Below the pieces are notes generated by a model that had not been told where the DNA came from, made no database searches, and saw nothing but the letters and a program-made list of their open reading frames with translations. A stretch of 64,000 nucleotides of DNA from Propionivibrio sp. (lineage in GTDB: Bacteria > Pseudomonadota > Gammaproteobacteria > Burkholderiales > Rhodocyclaceae). The first letter of the stretch is position 1, and each line of letters begins with the position of its first letter. Of the stretch, positions 55,559 to 64,000 are shown piece by piece. The stretch spans positions 1 through 64,000 of the forward strand of contig NZ_JAEUOI010000105.1 of NCBI RefSeq assembly GCF_016790145.1, read 5' to 3'. The translations under genes were made by a program, and so were the position numbers.

Positions 55559-56710
55559 TCAGCGCCGGTTGCTTCCTGCCACCATCTTGAACTCGAACAA
55601 GCGGCATTCAATGGCGCCGTTGTAGAGCAGTGTTTTTTTGCCTGGCGTCAGGCGCATCAATTTGGGCAGACGCATGTCGGCGCTCAGCAGATAACAGTTC
55701 CAGCCGGCGAAATGGCGCTTGAGCGCGCTGCCCAGAGGCGGGTAGAAGGCGGCGAGTTCGTCCTGTTCCGAAAGGCGTTCGCCGTAGGGCGGGTTGGCGA
55801 CCATGATGCCGGGGTCAGGGCCATTGTTCGCCGGGGCGTCGATTGTCAGCACATCGCCTGAACTCAGCGTGACGGCAGGCAACAATCCGGCGCGGTCGAG
55901 GTTGGCCAACGACGCGCGCACGGCGACCGGCGAAATGTCGCTGCCGTAGATCTGGGCATTGGCCGCCGGTTTCTCGGCGTCCATGGCGGTGTCGAGCTGG
56001 TTTTTCCACTGGTCGAGCTGGAAGTTTTTCAGGCGCTGGAAACCGAAGTCGCGTCCTGCACCTGGAGCGATGTTGAGCGCCATCTGCGCCGCTTCAAGCA
56101 GGAAGGTGCCGCTACCGCACATCGGGTCGAGCAGGGGCGAGCCGGGTTGCCAGCCCGAGAGGCGCAGGATGCCGGCCGCCACATTCTCCTTGAGTGGCGC
56201 TTCCACCGTCTTTTGGCGCAGCCCGCGCTGGTAGAGCGGCGCGCCCGAGGTGTCGATATAGAGCGTGCATTCGGTGGCGGAAATGAAGCCGTGGATACGA
56301 ACGTCGGGCTCGCGCGTGTCGACGCTGGGGCGTTTGCCGCTATCGGCACGAAAGCGGTCGCAAATCGCGTCCTTGATGCGCAGGGTAATGAACTCAAGGC
56401 TCCTGAGCGGGCTTTTGACTGCGGTGACATCGACGCGGATCGTCTGCCCGAAGCCAAACCAGGTCGGCCAGGGTGTATCGAGCGCCAGACGGTAGATGTC
56501 GTCTTCCCTGGCGTAGTGGCCATGGGCGACACGCCACAGGATGCGGGTCGCGATACGCGAATGCAGGTTGGCGGCATAGCAATTTGGCCAGTCGGCGACA
56601 AAATGCACGCCGCCCGGAATCGGCTTCGGATCGCTGACACCCAAAGCAACGAGGTCTTCCGCAAGCAGGGGTTCAAGACCACGCGGACAACTGGCAAAAA
56701 ACGTTTCCAA
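55559..56710 (-). CDS. THUMP-domain 23S rRNA (guanine-N2)-methyltransferase (RlmL-like, without RlmK)
   Basis: A 383-residue SAM-dependent enzyme matching the N-terminal (RlmL, m2G2445) half of E. coli RlmKL. A THUMP domain occupies roughly residues 10-160, followed by LYQRGLR, the SAM motif LLDPMCGSGTFLLEAA, GSDISPVAVRASLANLDRAG and catalytic NPPYGERL. The start is taken as the TTG at 56710, eight bases after AGGA; an ATG at 56740 would overlap hemJ by 20 bases. Confidence 0.9.
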   Translation of the reverse strand: METFFASCPRGLEPLLAEDLVALGVSDPKPIPGGVHFVADWPNCYAANLHSRIATRILWRVAHGHYAREDDIYRLALDTPWPTWFGFGQTIRVDVTAVKSPLRSLEFITLRIKDAICDRFRADSGKRPSVDTREPDVRIHGFISATECTLYIDTSGAPLYQRGLRQKTVEAPLKENVAAGILRLSGWQPGSPLLDPMCGSGTFLLEAAQMALNIAPGAGRDFGFQRLKNFQLDQWKNQLDTAMDAEKPAANAQIYGSDISPVAVRASLANLDRAGLLPAVTLSSGDVLTIDAPANNGPDPGIMVANPPYGERLSEQDELAAFYPPLGSALKRHFAGWNCYLLSADMRLPKLMRLTPGKKTLLYNGAIECRLFEFKMVAGSNRR

Positions 56711-56720
56711 AGCGGCGTTC

Positions 56721-57143
56721 CTAGAAAGGTTTGAGAACAACGAGCAAGGTCACGACGAGCAGCACGATCACCGGAACTTCGTTGAACCAGCGGAACCAGA
56801 CGTGGTTGTGCGTGTTACTCCCGGCCTGGAAACTGTGCAACAACTTTCGACAATACAGGTTATAGACAACGAGGCCGGCTACCAGCGTCGTCTTGGCGTG
56901 CAGCCAGCCGCCTGAAATGCCAAAGCCCAACCACAGCCAGAGGCCGAGAGCGATGGCCAGGTAACCAATCGGTGTCATGAAACGATAGAGCTTGCCAGCC
57001 ATCAGCAACAGGCGCTCACACTCGGCGGTACTTTCAGGCGGCACCATCGCCAGGTTGACGAAGATGCGCGGCAGGTAAAAGAGGCCGGCAAACCAACTGA
57101 CGACCAGCACGATATGCAGCGCTTTGACGACCAGGTAATCCAT
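56721..57143 (-). CDS. hemJ: Protoporphyrinogen oxidase HemJ
   Basis: A 140-residue inner-membrane protein with four helices, catalysing the penultimate heme-synthesis step. The family hallmarks are the heme-binding His in VKALHIVLVVSWFAGLFYLPRIFV and the conserved Lys/His in GWLHAKTTLV, with the C-terminal RWFNEVPVI. AGGA lies seven bases before the ATG, which overlaps the stop of the SDR gene (TGATG). It supplies heme precursors relevant to the oxidase operon nearby. Confidence 0.92.
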   Translation of the reverse strand: MDYLVVKALHIVLVVSWFAGLFYLPRIFVNLAMVPPESTAECERLLLMAGKLYRFMTPIGYLAIALGLWLWLGFGISGGWLHAKTTLVAGLVVYNLYCRKLLHSFQAGSNTHNHVWFRWFNEVPVIVLLVVTLLVVLKPF

Positions 57144-58024
57144 CACAGTTTCCTTTCTTGCCAGGCCGCATTGACGCCATCTACAACCAGCGGGTAGCGC
57201 AATTTTGCCCGGAGTTCCCTTTTGATGCGGCGGTTGTCGAGCCGGCGTGATTCGCTCATGAATGACAGTTGCAGAGGTGACATCAGTTTTTGCGCCTCGC
57301 TGCGCGAGATGCGCGGTGCGCGCGGCAGGCCGAAGCGCTCGGCGACAAGGTCGAAGTAGTCGCCCATCTTCAGTACGGAGTCATCGCTCGCGTTGTAGCA
57401 GCGGTTGGCGCGTCCGAAACGTAGCGCCGCGCAGGTCAGCATGGCCAGGTCGTCAGCGTGGATGTGATTGGTGAACACATCGTCATCAACCTGCAGTACG
57501 CTGGTGCCCTTTTGCAGGCGTTCGATCGGCAGGCGCTCGGCAGCGTAGATGCCGGGTGCACGCAGTATGCTGACGCAAACGCCGCTACGCAAGCCAAAGC
57601 GCCGCAACTGGCGTTCGGCATCAACACGACGCGTGGCGCGGGCGCTGGTCGGGTGCAGTGCTCGCGTTTCGTCGATGTGCGCTCCGGCACAGTCGCCATA
57701 AACGCCGCTAGTACTGATGTAAATCAGTCGCTGTGGTAGACTTTTACCCCGATTCAGCGCCGCGAGCAGCCTGCGCGTGCGGGTATCCACGGTGCCGCGC
57801 TCGGGAGGCGGCGCAAAATGCAACACGATGTCTGCCAGACCGCCGATGCGCCGCAAACTGGAGGCACGATCAAGATCGGCAAGGAGGGGACAGGCGCCCC
57901 TGGCGCGCCAGTAGGCAAACTGCGTCGGGTCACGCAGCAAGGCGAAGACGCGATAATGGCCGAGCAGACGGGGCAAGGTTCGGCGAGCCACATCACCGCA
58001 GCCGACGATCAGAAGTTTTTGCAC
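57143..58024 (-). CDS. NAD(P)-binding SDR/epimerase-like protein (YeeZ type)
   Basis: A 293-residue protein with an N-terminal Rossmann motif (KLLIVGCGDVARRTLPRLLG) and the extended-SDR features LIYISTSGVYGDCAGAHIDE (active-site Ser and the YG position) and LRAPGIYAAERLP. The family (YeeZ-like) has no established substrate. It is translationally coupled to hemJ. Confidence 0.85.
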   Translation of the reverse strand: MQKLLIVGCGDVARRTLPRLLGHYRVFALLRDPTQFAYWRARGACPLLADLDRASSLRRIGGLADIVLHFAPPPERGTVDTRTRRLLAALNRGKSLPQRLIYISTSGVYGDCAGAHIDETRALHPTSARATRRVDAERQLRRFGLRSGVCVSILRAPGIYAAERLPIERLQKGTSVLQVDDDVFTNHIHADDLAMLTCAALRFGRANRCYNASDDSVLKMGDYFDLVAERFGLPRAPRISRSEAQKLMSPLQLSFMSESRRLDNRRIKRELRAKLRYPLVVDGVNAAWQERKL

Positions 58025-58132
58025 GGCGCAATTTTACCGGATTCATCCTTATTAACGCAGGGAATGCAGAGAGAAAACAAGAAGGGCAGAGGATTGCAGA
58101 AAAAATGCCGCTCAAACCTTCAGGGAGATTCA

Positions 58133-59164
58133 ATGGGGTTCAGGATTAACATTCAGCCGGGCCAGCACACTTTTCAGGCCGAGGTGGGCGAGACCATACT
58201 TGACGCTGCGCTGCGCCAGGGGCTGATGCTGCCGTACGGCTGTCGCGACGGCGCCTGTGGGTCGTGTCGCGGGAAAGTGTTGAGCGGGCAGGTTGATCAT
58301 GGCAAGGCGCCGATAGATACGCTGAGCGAAGCTGATCGCAGTGCGGGATGGGCGCTTTTCTGCTGCGCCAGGGCGCTGGGCGAGTTGTCCATCGAGAGTA
58401 GGGAGTTGCGCTCTGCGCAAGAGGTGCCGGTCAAGACCCTGCCAGCGCGGGTGCAGAAACTTACACGTGCTGCACATGATGTAATGATCGTCGAACTCAA
58501 ACTGCCGGCCGCTGAGCGACTTCAGTTTTTCGCCGGTCAATACATCGAAATTCTGCTCAAGGAAGGCCGGCGTCGGGCGTTCTCGCTGGCCAATGCGCCG
58601 CATGACGATGCATGCCTGCAACTTCATATCCGGCATGCGCCGGGCGGGCAGTTTACCGATCATGTGTTCAACACCATGAAGGAGCGCGACATCCTGCGCC
58701 TGAACGGGCCGCACGGCAATTTCTATCTGCGCGAGGATTCTGTAAAACCGATGCTGCTGGTAGCCGGTGGAACCGGTTTCGCACCGATCAAGGCCATTGT
58801 CGAACACGCCATAGCGGAGAAATCAACTCGTTCAATGGAAATCTACTGGGGCGGGCGCGAGCGTGCCGACCTCTACCTGTTGCCGGTGGCTGAACGGTGG
58901 GCGCTTGAGCAGCCCGTCATTCGCTTTGTTCCAGTGCTGTCTGATACGCCCCAGTGTGAAAAGTGGAGTGGGCGAATCGGTTTCGTGCATGCGGCGGCCA
59001 TGCAGGATTTTCCTGATCTTTCAGGTCATCAGGTGTATGTTTGCGGTTCGCCGGCAATGGTAGCTGCAGCGCGACGGGATTTTGTCGGACACTGCAAGCT
59101 GCCGGAAAACGAGTTTTTCGCCGATTCCTTCGAATTTGCCAACGACGACTTGAGCAGCGTATAG
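58133..59164 (+). CDS. 2Fe-2S ferredoxin/FAD-dependent NAD(P)H reductase (AscD-like)
   Basis: A 343-residue electron-transfer protein: the ATG at 58133 follows AGGGAGA. Residues 1-90 form a plant-type [2Fe-2S] domain (PYGCRDGACGSCRGKV and the distal FCCARA). The reductase part has FAD motif RRAFSLANAP, NAD(P) motif LLVAGGTGFAPIKAIVEH and YVCGSPAMV. It matches the CDP-6-deoxy-delta-3,4-glucoseen reductase-like proteins of betaproteobacteria, whose usual physiological partner is unclear. Confidence 0.92.
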   Translation: MGFRINIQPGQHTFQAEVGETILDAALRQGLMLPYGCRDGACGSCRGKVLSGQVDHGKAPIDTLSEADRSAGWALFCCARALGELSIESRELRSAQEVPVKTLPARVQKLTRAAHDVMIVELKLPAAERLQFFAGQYIEILLKEGRRRAFSLANAPHDDACLQLHIRHAPGGQFTDHVFNTMKERDILRLNGPHGNFYLREDSVKPMLLVAGGTGFAPIKAIVEHAIAEKSTRSMEIYWGGRERADLYLLPVAERWALEQPVIRFVPVLSDTPQCEKWSGRIGFVHAAAMQDFPDLSGHQVYVCGSPAMVAAARRDFVGHCKLPENEFFADSFEFANDDLSSV

Positions 59165-59205
59165 AATCAGCGCAGGAATCCGTCCAATTTTACAGGATCA
59201 TCGCC

Positions 59206-60381
59206 ATGCCGGATGTCTTTGTTACCCGTCAGCCTCTGGTCAATCGCCAGAGCAAAATAATCGCTACCCGTCTGACGCTGCACCTCGAAGGCGGGGCAAC
59301 GACGAAGGATGCAGCCAATACCTTGAGCGCTCTGGCCGAGTTCTGGCCGCAAGGCGAAAAACTGGTATTTATCAATCCCGGAAATACACCCTGCACAGCG
59401 GCTTTGTTCGAATGGCAGATCCCGGCCAATGCCACCATCGAAGTTCGCTCAGCGTCGCTGCTGGAGCCGGGATCCGAAGCTTTCATTGCTGCCTTGCAGG
59501 CCGCCCAATCATCGCTTTGTCTGGTTTACGATGCTCAGGCGCAGGCCGCTTTGGCTGCCGGTATTCCGTTCCGTTTTATCGCTTTCGATGCGCAGCGCCA
59601 TACCCCGGCGCAACTCAGGATTCTGGCCACGCAGACGCAGCCCTTTGGTATCGGTGTGGCATTCAACGTCAATGACGGACCGGCCTTTCAAGCCTGTCTC
59701 GACGCCGGGGTGAATGCCGCTGCGAGCTGGTTTTTCACCCATCCGACAAAAGCTCCGGCCAAGGCGCTCAACTCCGGGCAGGCGCAGATCGTTCGCGTCC
59801 TCAATCTGGTGCGCAAGAATGCCGATGTCAAGGAAATCGAAGCGGCACTGAAACAGGATGTCGCCCTCTCCTACAAACTTCTGCGCTACATCAATTCGGC
59901 CGGTTTCGGCCTGTCTTGCGAGGTACAGTCCTTCCGTCATGCGGTGACCATCCTAGGTTACAACAAGCTCAATAAATGGCTTTCACTGTTGCTGGCCACC
60001 GCGAGCAAGGATCCGATGGCGCCAGCACTTATGCACACGGCATTGACCCGAGCGCGCTTGATGGAAGTGCTGGCAAACGGTCTGGTGGATTCGCAGGAAT
60101 ATGACAATCTGTTCATTACCGGCGCATTCTCGATGCTTGACGCCTTGCTCGGTGTGGCTATGGAAAAGGTGCTTGAGTCAATGAGCCTGCCGGAGCCCAT
60201 CAGCGATGCCCTGCTCGGGAATGGCGGGGTTTATGCACCCTTCCTTGAATTGGCAAAAGCGAGTGAGAGCGATGATGGAAATGCCATTGCTGAACAGGCG
60301 GGGATGCTCGGCCTGACCGCCGTGCAGTTCAACCGCGCGCAGATGCAGGCGCTGTCTTTTGCCGATACGATGGAGTTGTGA
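59206..60381 (+). CDS. HDOD-domain signalling protein with degenerate EAL-like N-terminus
   Basis: A 391-residue protein of the YuxH/EAL-HDOD type; AGGA precedes the ATG at 59206. The N-terminal half (MPDVFVTRQPLVNRQSKIIATRL; FRFIAFDAQRHTPAQL) follows the EAL fold but has no EAL motif or metal-binding residues, so c-di-GMP hydrolysis is not expected. The HDOD domain (VRVLNLVRKNADVKEIEAALKQDVALSYKLLRYINSAGF; SFRHAVTILGYNKLNKWLSLLL) is intact. Such proteins act as scaffolds in signalling. Confidence 0.88.
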   Translation: MPDVFVTRQPLVNRQSKIIATRLTLHLEGGATTKDAANTLSALAEFWPQGEKLVFINPGNTPCTAALFEWQIPANATIEVRSASLLEPGSEAFIAALQAAQSSLCLVYDAQAQAALAAGIPFRFIAFDAQRHTPAQLRILATQTQPFGIGVAFNVNDGPAFQACLDAGVNAAASWFFTHPTKAPAKALNSGQAQIVRVLNLVRKNADVKEIEAALKQDVALSYKLLRYINSAGFGLSCEVQSFRHAVTILGYNKLNKWLSLLLATASKDPMAPALMHTALTRARLMEVLANGLVDSQEYDNLFITGAFSMLDALLGVAMEKVLESMSLPEPISDALLGNGGVYAPFLELAKASESDDGNAIAEQAGMLGLTAVQFNRAQMQALSFADTMEL

Positions 60382-60491
60382 AACTGATTTGTAAGCTCAT
60401 GAAATGATCCTGGTCTGGTTACGGTAGCGCAGAATAAAACCTTGGGTGCAGAGCCAGCCCTGCAAAGTGCAAACCGGGTAGCGCTCGCTCC

Positions 60492-61196
60492 CTATTCGCC
60501 CAGATAGGCCTCGCGCACCCTGGGGTTGGCGAGCAGGTTCGCGGCTTCATCGGTGAGCGTAATCTCGCCGCTTTCCATGACATAGCCGCGCTGGCTGACT
60601 TCCAGTGCCAGCTTGGCGTTCTGCTCGACCAGCAGAACCGTCATTCCCTCATTGGCCACCGTGCGAATCACCTCGAAAATCTTTTGCGTCATGAGTGGAG
60701 CCAGACCCATCGAAGGCTCATCGAGCAGCAGCAGTTTGGGGCGACTCATCAGCGCGCGGCCAATAGCCAGCATCTGTTGTTCACCGCCGGACAGGGTCCC
60801 GGCCAATTGCTGCGCTCGTTCCTTGAGGCGCGGGAATAGCGAGAAGACGTGTTCGCGATCGGCGCTGATCCCTTCCTTGTCATGGCGTGTGTAGGCGCCC
60901 ATCAGCAGGTTCTCGACGATACTCATGCGCGGGAATACGCCGCGTCCTTCCGGCACCAGTGCGATGCCTTCGCAAATCAGTTGATGCGCCGGTAACGCCG
61001 AGATTTCCTTGCCGCAATAGCGAACGCTGCCCCCCGCCGCATTGAGCAGGCGGGACAGGGCCTTGAGCGTGCTCGTCTTGCCGGCCCCATTGGCGCCTAT
61101 CAGCGCGACCATCTCGCCCTGCTTGACATGGAAGGTGATGCCGCGCACCGCCTGAATGCCGCCGTAGGCGACGCGAAGTCCGGTTACCTCAAGCAA
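60492..61196 (-). CDS. livF: Branched-chain amino acid ABC transporter ATP-binding protein LivF
   Basis: A 234-residue ATPase. The TTG at 61196 is preceded by GGGAGG five bases away and overlaps the end of livG by eight bases. Walker A is GANGAGKTSTLKAL, the signature LSGGEQQMLAIGRAL and Walker B LLLLDEPSMGLAP. It forms the transporter with LivG, LivM and LivH encoded upstream. Confidence 0.95.
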   Translation of the reverse strand: MLEVTGLRVAYGGIQAVRGITFHVKQGEMVALIGANGAGKTSTLKALSRLLNAAGGSVRYCGKEISALPAHQLICEGIALVPEGRGVFPRMSIVENLLMGAYTRHDKEGISADREHVFSLFPRLKERAQQLAGTLSGGEQQMLAIGRALMSRPKLLLLDEPSMGLAPLMTQKIFEVIRTVANEGMTVLLVEQNAKLALEVSQRGYVMESGEITLTDEAANLLANPRVREAYLGE

Positions 61197-61959
61197 TGCT
61201 GCCTCCCAGATAGGCTTCGATGACCTTGGGGTCTTTTTGCACCAGCGAAGGTACGTCTTCGCAGATTTTTTCACCGTAGTCGAGCACCGCCACGCGGTCA
61301 CACAGTCCCATCACCAGTTTGACATCGTGTTCGATGAGCAGGACAGTGATGCCATCCTTGCGGATACCCTCAATCAGCTCGCGCAAGCTGGCAGTTTCAG
61401 TACCATTCATGCCGGCCGCCGGTTCGTCGAGCGCCAGCAGCTTGGGGTCGGTGGCCAGCGCTCGCGCGATTTCAAGACGGCGCTGGTCGCCGTAGGAAAG
61501 GTGACGGGCCAGATCGTCCGCGCGGTCGGCGATATTGACGTAATTGAGCAGTTCCTCGGCACGACGCCGGATGGCGGCTTCTTCCCTTGTCGTGCGGCGG
61601 TCATGCAGGACGGCACCAAACACGCCGGCGTGGGTACGGACGTGGCGTCCGACCATGACGTTTTCCATTGCCGTCATGTTGCCGAACAGCCGGATATTCT
61701 GGAAAGTGCGGGCTATGCCAAGCTTGGCTACCTTGTGCGGTGCGCTGGCCTGCAGCTTCTCGCCGGCAAAGATGAGTTCGCCGCCATCGGGGTGATAGAG
61801 GCCGGTGAGGACGTTGAAAAAGCTCGTCTTGCCGGCGCCGTTGGGCCCGATCAGACCATAAATCTCGCCTTGCCTGATGGTTAGCGAGACATTGCGCAAG
61901 GCCGTCACGCCGCCAAAGTGTTTGTCAATGGCACGCGCTTCGAGGAGTGTGCTGCTCAT
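61189..61959 (-). CDS. livG: Branched-chain amino acid ABC transporter ATP-binding protein LivG
   Basis: A 256-residue ATPase with Walker A GPNGAGKTSFFNVLTG, signature LSYGDQRRLEIARAL and Walker B LLALDEPAAGMNGTE, the last being LivG-specific. The segment ARTFQNIRLFGNMTAMENVMVGRH is typical. It overlaps livM by four bases. Confidence 0.95.
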   Translation of the reverse strand: MSSTLLEARAIDKHFGGVTALRNVSLTIRQGEIYGLIGPNGAGKTSFFNVLTGLYHPDGGELIFAGEKLQASAPHKVAKLGIARTFQNIRLFGNMTAMENVMVGRHVRTHAGVFGAVLHDRRTTREEAAIRRRAEELLNYVNIADRADDLARHLSYGDQRRLEIARALATDPKLLALDEPAAGMNGTETASLRELIEGIRKDGITVLLIEHDVKLVMGLCDRVAVLDYGEKICEDVPSLVQKDPKVIEAYLGGSIA

Positions 61960-63068
61960 TCCCCTTCTTTCAACACATCGTTGGTCGAATCGCCCCTGAA
62001 CTCGCGCCGGCGAGTAGTCGATGGCCAGAGGCCGGCCGGGCGATAGAGCATGACGACAATCAGCGCCAGACCGAAGAGCAGCATGCGCAGAGCTTCTGGG
62101 TCGAGCAGGATTTTACCAAAGATGGCCACTTGAACCGGGCCGGAACCGTGGCGAAAAATTTCCGGAAGGATGGTCAGCAATATGCCGCCCAAGATGACGC
62201 CGGGGATGTTGCCCATGCCGCCGAGCACCACCATGCACAGCACCATGACGGATTCCATCAGGTTAAAGGATTCGGGGCTGACAAAGCCCTGGAAGCCGGC
62301 AAACAGGCCGCCGGCGACGCCGCCAAAGCTGGCGCCCATAGTGAAGGCCAGCAGCTTGATATTGCGTGTGTTGATACCGCAGGATTTGGCCGCGATCTCA
62401 TCCTCTCGGATGGCCACCCAGGCGCGGCCGATGCGTGAGTTTTCCAGACGGATCGTGACAAAGACGATGAATAGGGCGAGGGCGAGGAAAAGGTAGTAAT
62501 AGGCGTGTAGCGAGGGGAGGGTGAAGCCAAAAAGACTGATCGGTTTGGCCAGCGTGAAACCGCCGAGATGAATCGGATCGATTCCGGAAATGCCTTGCGG
62601 CCCGTTGGTGATATTGACCGGCGCGTTGAGGTTGTTCAGGAAAATACGCACGATCTCGCCAAAGCCGAGCGTGACGATGGCCAGGTAGTCGCCACGCAAA
62701 CGCAGCGTTGGCGCGCCGAGCAGCGCACCGAAAATTCCGGCGAGTGCGGCGCCGGCCGGGATGATCACCCAGACCGGCAAATGCAGCCCGAAGTGCGGGC
62801 TGGCAAGCAGCGCATAGAGATAGGCGCCGACCGCGTAAAAGGCAATATAGCCAAGGTCGAGCAAACCGGCGAAACCGACCACAATGTTCAGACCAAGGGC
62901 CAGCATGATGTAGAGCAGTGCAAAATTAAGGATGCGCAGCCAGGAGTTGCCCAGCCCGCTACCGATGATGAAAGGCAGTACGGCGAGCGCAATGCCCATG
63001 ATGACGGTGGCCGCAATGACCATGCGTTTGTCGGTACGCAGGGCGTTGAGTGAGGACATTGATGTCAT
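61956..63068 (-). CDS. livM: Branched-chain amino acid ABC transporter permease LivM
   Basis: A 370-residue inner-membrane permease with about ten helices. LivM signatures are ALGLNIVVGFAGLLDLGYIAFYAVGAYLYAL, the LRGDYLAIVTLGFGEIVRI motif and GRAWVAIREDEIAAKSCGIN (the EAA-like loop). The ATG at 63068 overlaps the livH stop; an in-frame ATG nine bases later is possible. Confidence 0.95.
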   Translation of the reverse strand: MTSMSSLNALRTDKRMVIAATVIMGIALAVLPFIIGSGLGNSWLRILNFALLYIMLALGLNIVVGFAGLLDLGYIAFYAVGAYLYALLASPHFGLHLPVWVIIPAGAALAGIFGALLGAPTLRLRGDYLAIVTLGFGEIVRIFLNNLNAPVNITNGPQGISGIDPIHLGGFTLAKPISLFGFTLPSLHAYYYLFLALALFIVFVTIRLENSRIGRAWVAIREDEIAAKSCGINTRNIKLLAFTMGASFGGVAGGLFAGFQGFVSPESFNLMESVMVLCMVVLGGMGNIPGVILGGILLTILPEIFRHGSGPVQVAIFGKILLDPEALRMLLFGLALIVVMLYRPAGLWPSTTRRREFRGDSTNDVLKEGE

Positions 63069-63991
63069 CAGGCACGCTCCGAGACTTTTTCACCAACCAG
63101 TCCCGAGGGGCGGAAAATCAACACGCCGATCAGCACGAAGAAGGCGAAAATGTCCTGATAGTGACTACCAAGGAAGCCGCCGGTCAGGTCACCGATGTAG
63201 CCTGCGCCCAGTGACTCGATCAGGCCGAGCAGAATGCCGCCGAGCACGGCGCCGGCGATGTTGCCGATGCCGCCGAGCACAGCCGCCGTAAAGGCTTTCA
63301 GTCCGAGCATGAAACCCATGTAGTAATGGGCAATCGAATAGTTGGCGCTGACCATCAGGCCGGCTACCGCTGCCAGCGCCGAGCCGATGATGAAGGTGAT
63401 CGAGATGATCTGGTTGATGTTGACGCCCATCAACTGGGCAATCGACGGGTTTTCAGAAGTCGCGCGCATGGCACGGCCGAGTCGGGTGCGGTGGATGAGA
63501 ACGATCAGGCCGGCCATCATCAGGGTGGCGATGAGCACAATGGCCACCTGCAGGGTGGTAATGGTTGCGCCGAAAACATCATGCGCCGAGGTCGGCAGAA
63601 TCGGCGGAAATGCGTGGTAGTTGCGCCCCCAGATCAGCATGGAGAGGTTTTGCAGGACGATGGAAACACCGATGGCGGTAATCAGTGGAGCTAGCTTGGG
63701 TGCGTGGCGCAAAGGCCGGTAGGCGATGCGTTCGATACTGAAGCCAACCGCCATGCAAACCACAGCCGCCGCCGCAAGAGCGAGCAGGATGATGATGAAC
63801 ACCGGCAATCCGCTATTGGCGAGCAACTTGATCACCGTCAGGGCAACCATGGCGCCGATCATGACGACCTCGCCATGGGCAAAATTGATCAGCCCCATGA
63901 TGCCGTAAACCATCGTGTAGCCGAGCGCAACCAGCGCATAGATGCTGCCGAGAACGAGGCCGTTGATGATTTGCTGGATGAAGATGTCCAT
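63068..63991 (-). CDS. livH: Branched-chain amino acid ABC transporter permease LivH
   Basis: A 307-residue permease starting at the ATG at 63991, nine bases from the window edge. It reads MDIFIQQIINGLVLGSIYAL, the standard LivH start, with GLINFAHGEVVMIGA, GRAMRATSENPSIAQLMGVN (cytoplasmic loop) and FTAAVLGGIGNIAGAVLGG. First of the four liv genes visible; the binding-protein gene, if any, is beyond the edge. Confidence 0.95.
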   Translation of the reverse strand: MDIFIQQIINGLVLGSIYALVALGYTMVYGIMGLINFAHGEVVMIGAMVALTVIKLLANSGLPVFIIILLALAAAAVVCMAVGFSIERIAYRPLRHAPKLAPLITAIGVSIVLQNLSMLIWGRNYHAFPPILPTSAHDVFGATITTLQVAIVLIATLMMAGLIVLIHRTRLGRAMRATSENPSIAQLMGVNINQIISITFIIGSALAAVAGLMVSANYSIAHYYMGFMLGLKAFTAAVLGGIGNIAGAVLGGILLGLIESLGAGYIGDLTGGFLGSHYQDIFAFFVLIGVLIFRPSGLVGEKVSERA

Positions 63992-64000
63992 CGGAACGGA

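Noticed and set aside
61237..61884. 215-codon plus-strand frame opposite livG
   Set aside because: Antisense shadow of an ABC ATPase with intact Walker and signature motifs.

Overview
The window looks like a chromosomal segment of a betaproteobacterium, most likely from the Rhodocyclales (Azonexus/Propionivibrio/Accumulibacter-type). This rests on the gene content and order: aroQ-accB-accC-prmA-DUF3426-pfkB, mpl beside a tlpA gene, a ctaB/sco/SURF1/ctaG/coxC/coxA/coxB block with the betaproteobacterial 42-residue 'small assembly protein', and a livHMGF block. No rRNA, tRNA, CRISPR array, intact insertion sequence or phage gene was seen.

Layout. 1-5.6 kb: a decayed AAA+ ATPase gene, a diguanylate cyclase, a GIY-YIG endonuclease remnant and a large Gly-rich lipoprotein. 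6-8.8 kb: an AlgP-like small protein, an HpaB/AbfD-family flavoprotein and an isochorismatase-fold hydrolase. 9.2-12.6 kb: a very GC-rich stress cassette (Tat-exported ferritin-like protein, cytochrome c, ECF sigma factor, ChrR-like double cupin, SRPBCC protein). 12.7-16.3 kb: an orphan LivJ-type binding protein, a broken menA, and a convergent Sco/PCu(A)C copper-delivery pair. 16.5-24.6 kb: two closely related acyltransferase-SGNH membrane proteins in inverted orientation, flanking an SGNH protein, D-lactate dehydrogenase and carbonic anhydrase. 24.8-28.9 kb: an orphan UgpB-like binding protein and glgX. 29-31 kb: a MarR regulator with a C-terminal cysteine cluster, divergent from a thioredoxin/cytochrome P460/redoxin operon, with a perfect palindromic operator. 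31.4-35.2 kb: GST, a PNPOx-reductase-ferredoxin fusion and a LysR regulator. 35.5-36.2 kb: a fused remnant of a GT2 glycosyltransferase and a PIN toxin. 36.3-46.4 kb: housekeeping genes. 46.4-55.4 kb: the aa3-type cytochrome oxidase locus, in which the heme A synthase gene ctaA is a wreck although the other genes are intact. 55.5-64 kb: an RlmL-like methyltransferase, hemJ, an SDR, a flavodoxin/ferredoxin-type reductase, an HDOD protein and the liv transporter.

The main themes are respiration and copper handling (three Sco-type proteins, PCu(A)C, SURF1, CtaG, HemJ), redox stress modules, and gene decay: at least six loci are pseudogenes or remnants (ATPase, GIY-YIG, menA, an unidentified gene at 16.5-16.9 kb, GT2/PIN, ctaA). 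A foldback repeat element occurs twice (21.7 and 31.0 kb). The most consequential observation is the loss of ctaA next to an intact ctaB and coxABC, which implies either a second heme A synthase elsewhere or an oxidase running on heme O.
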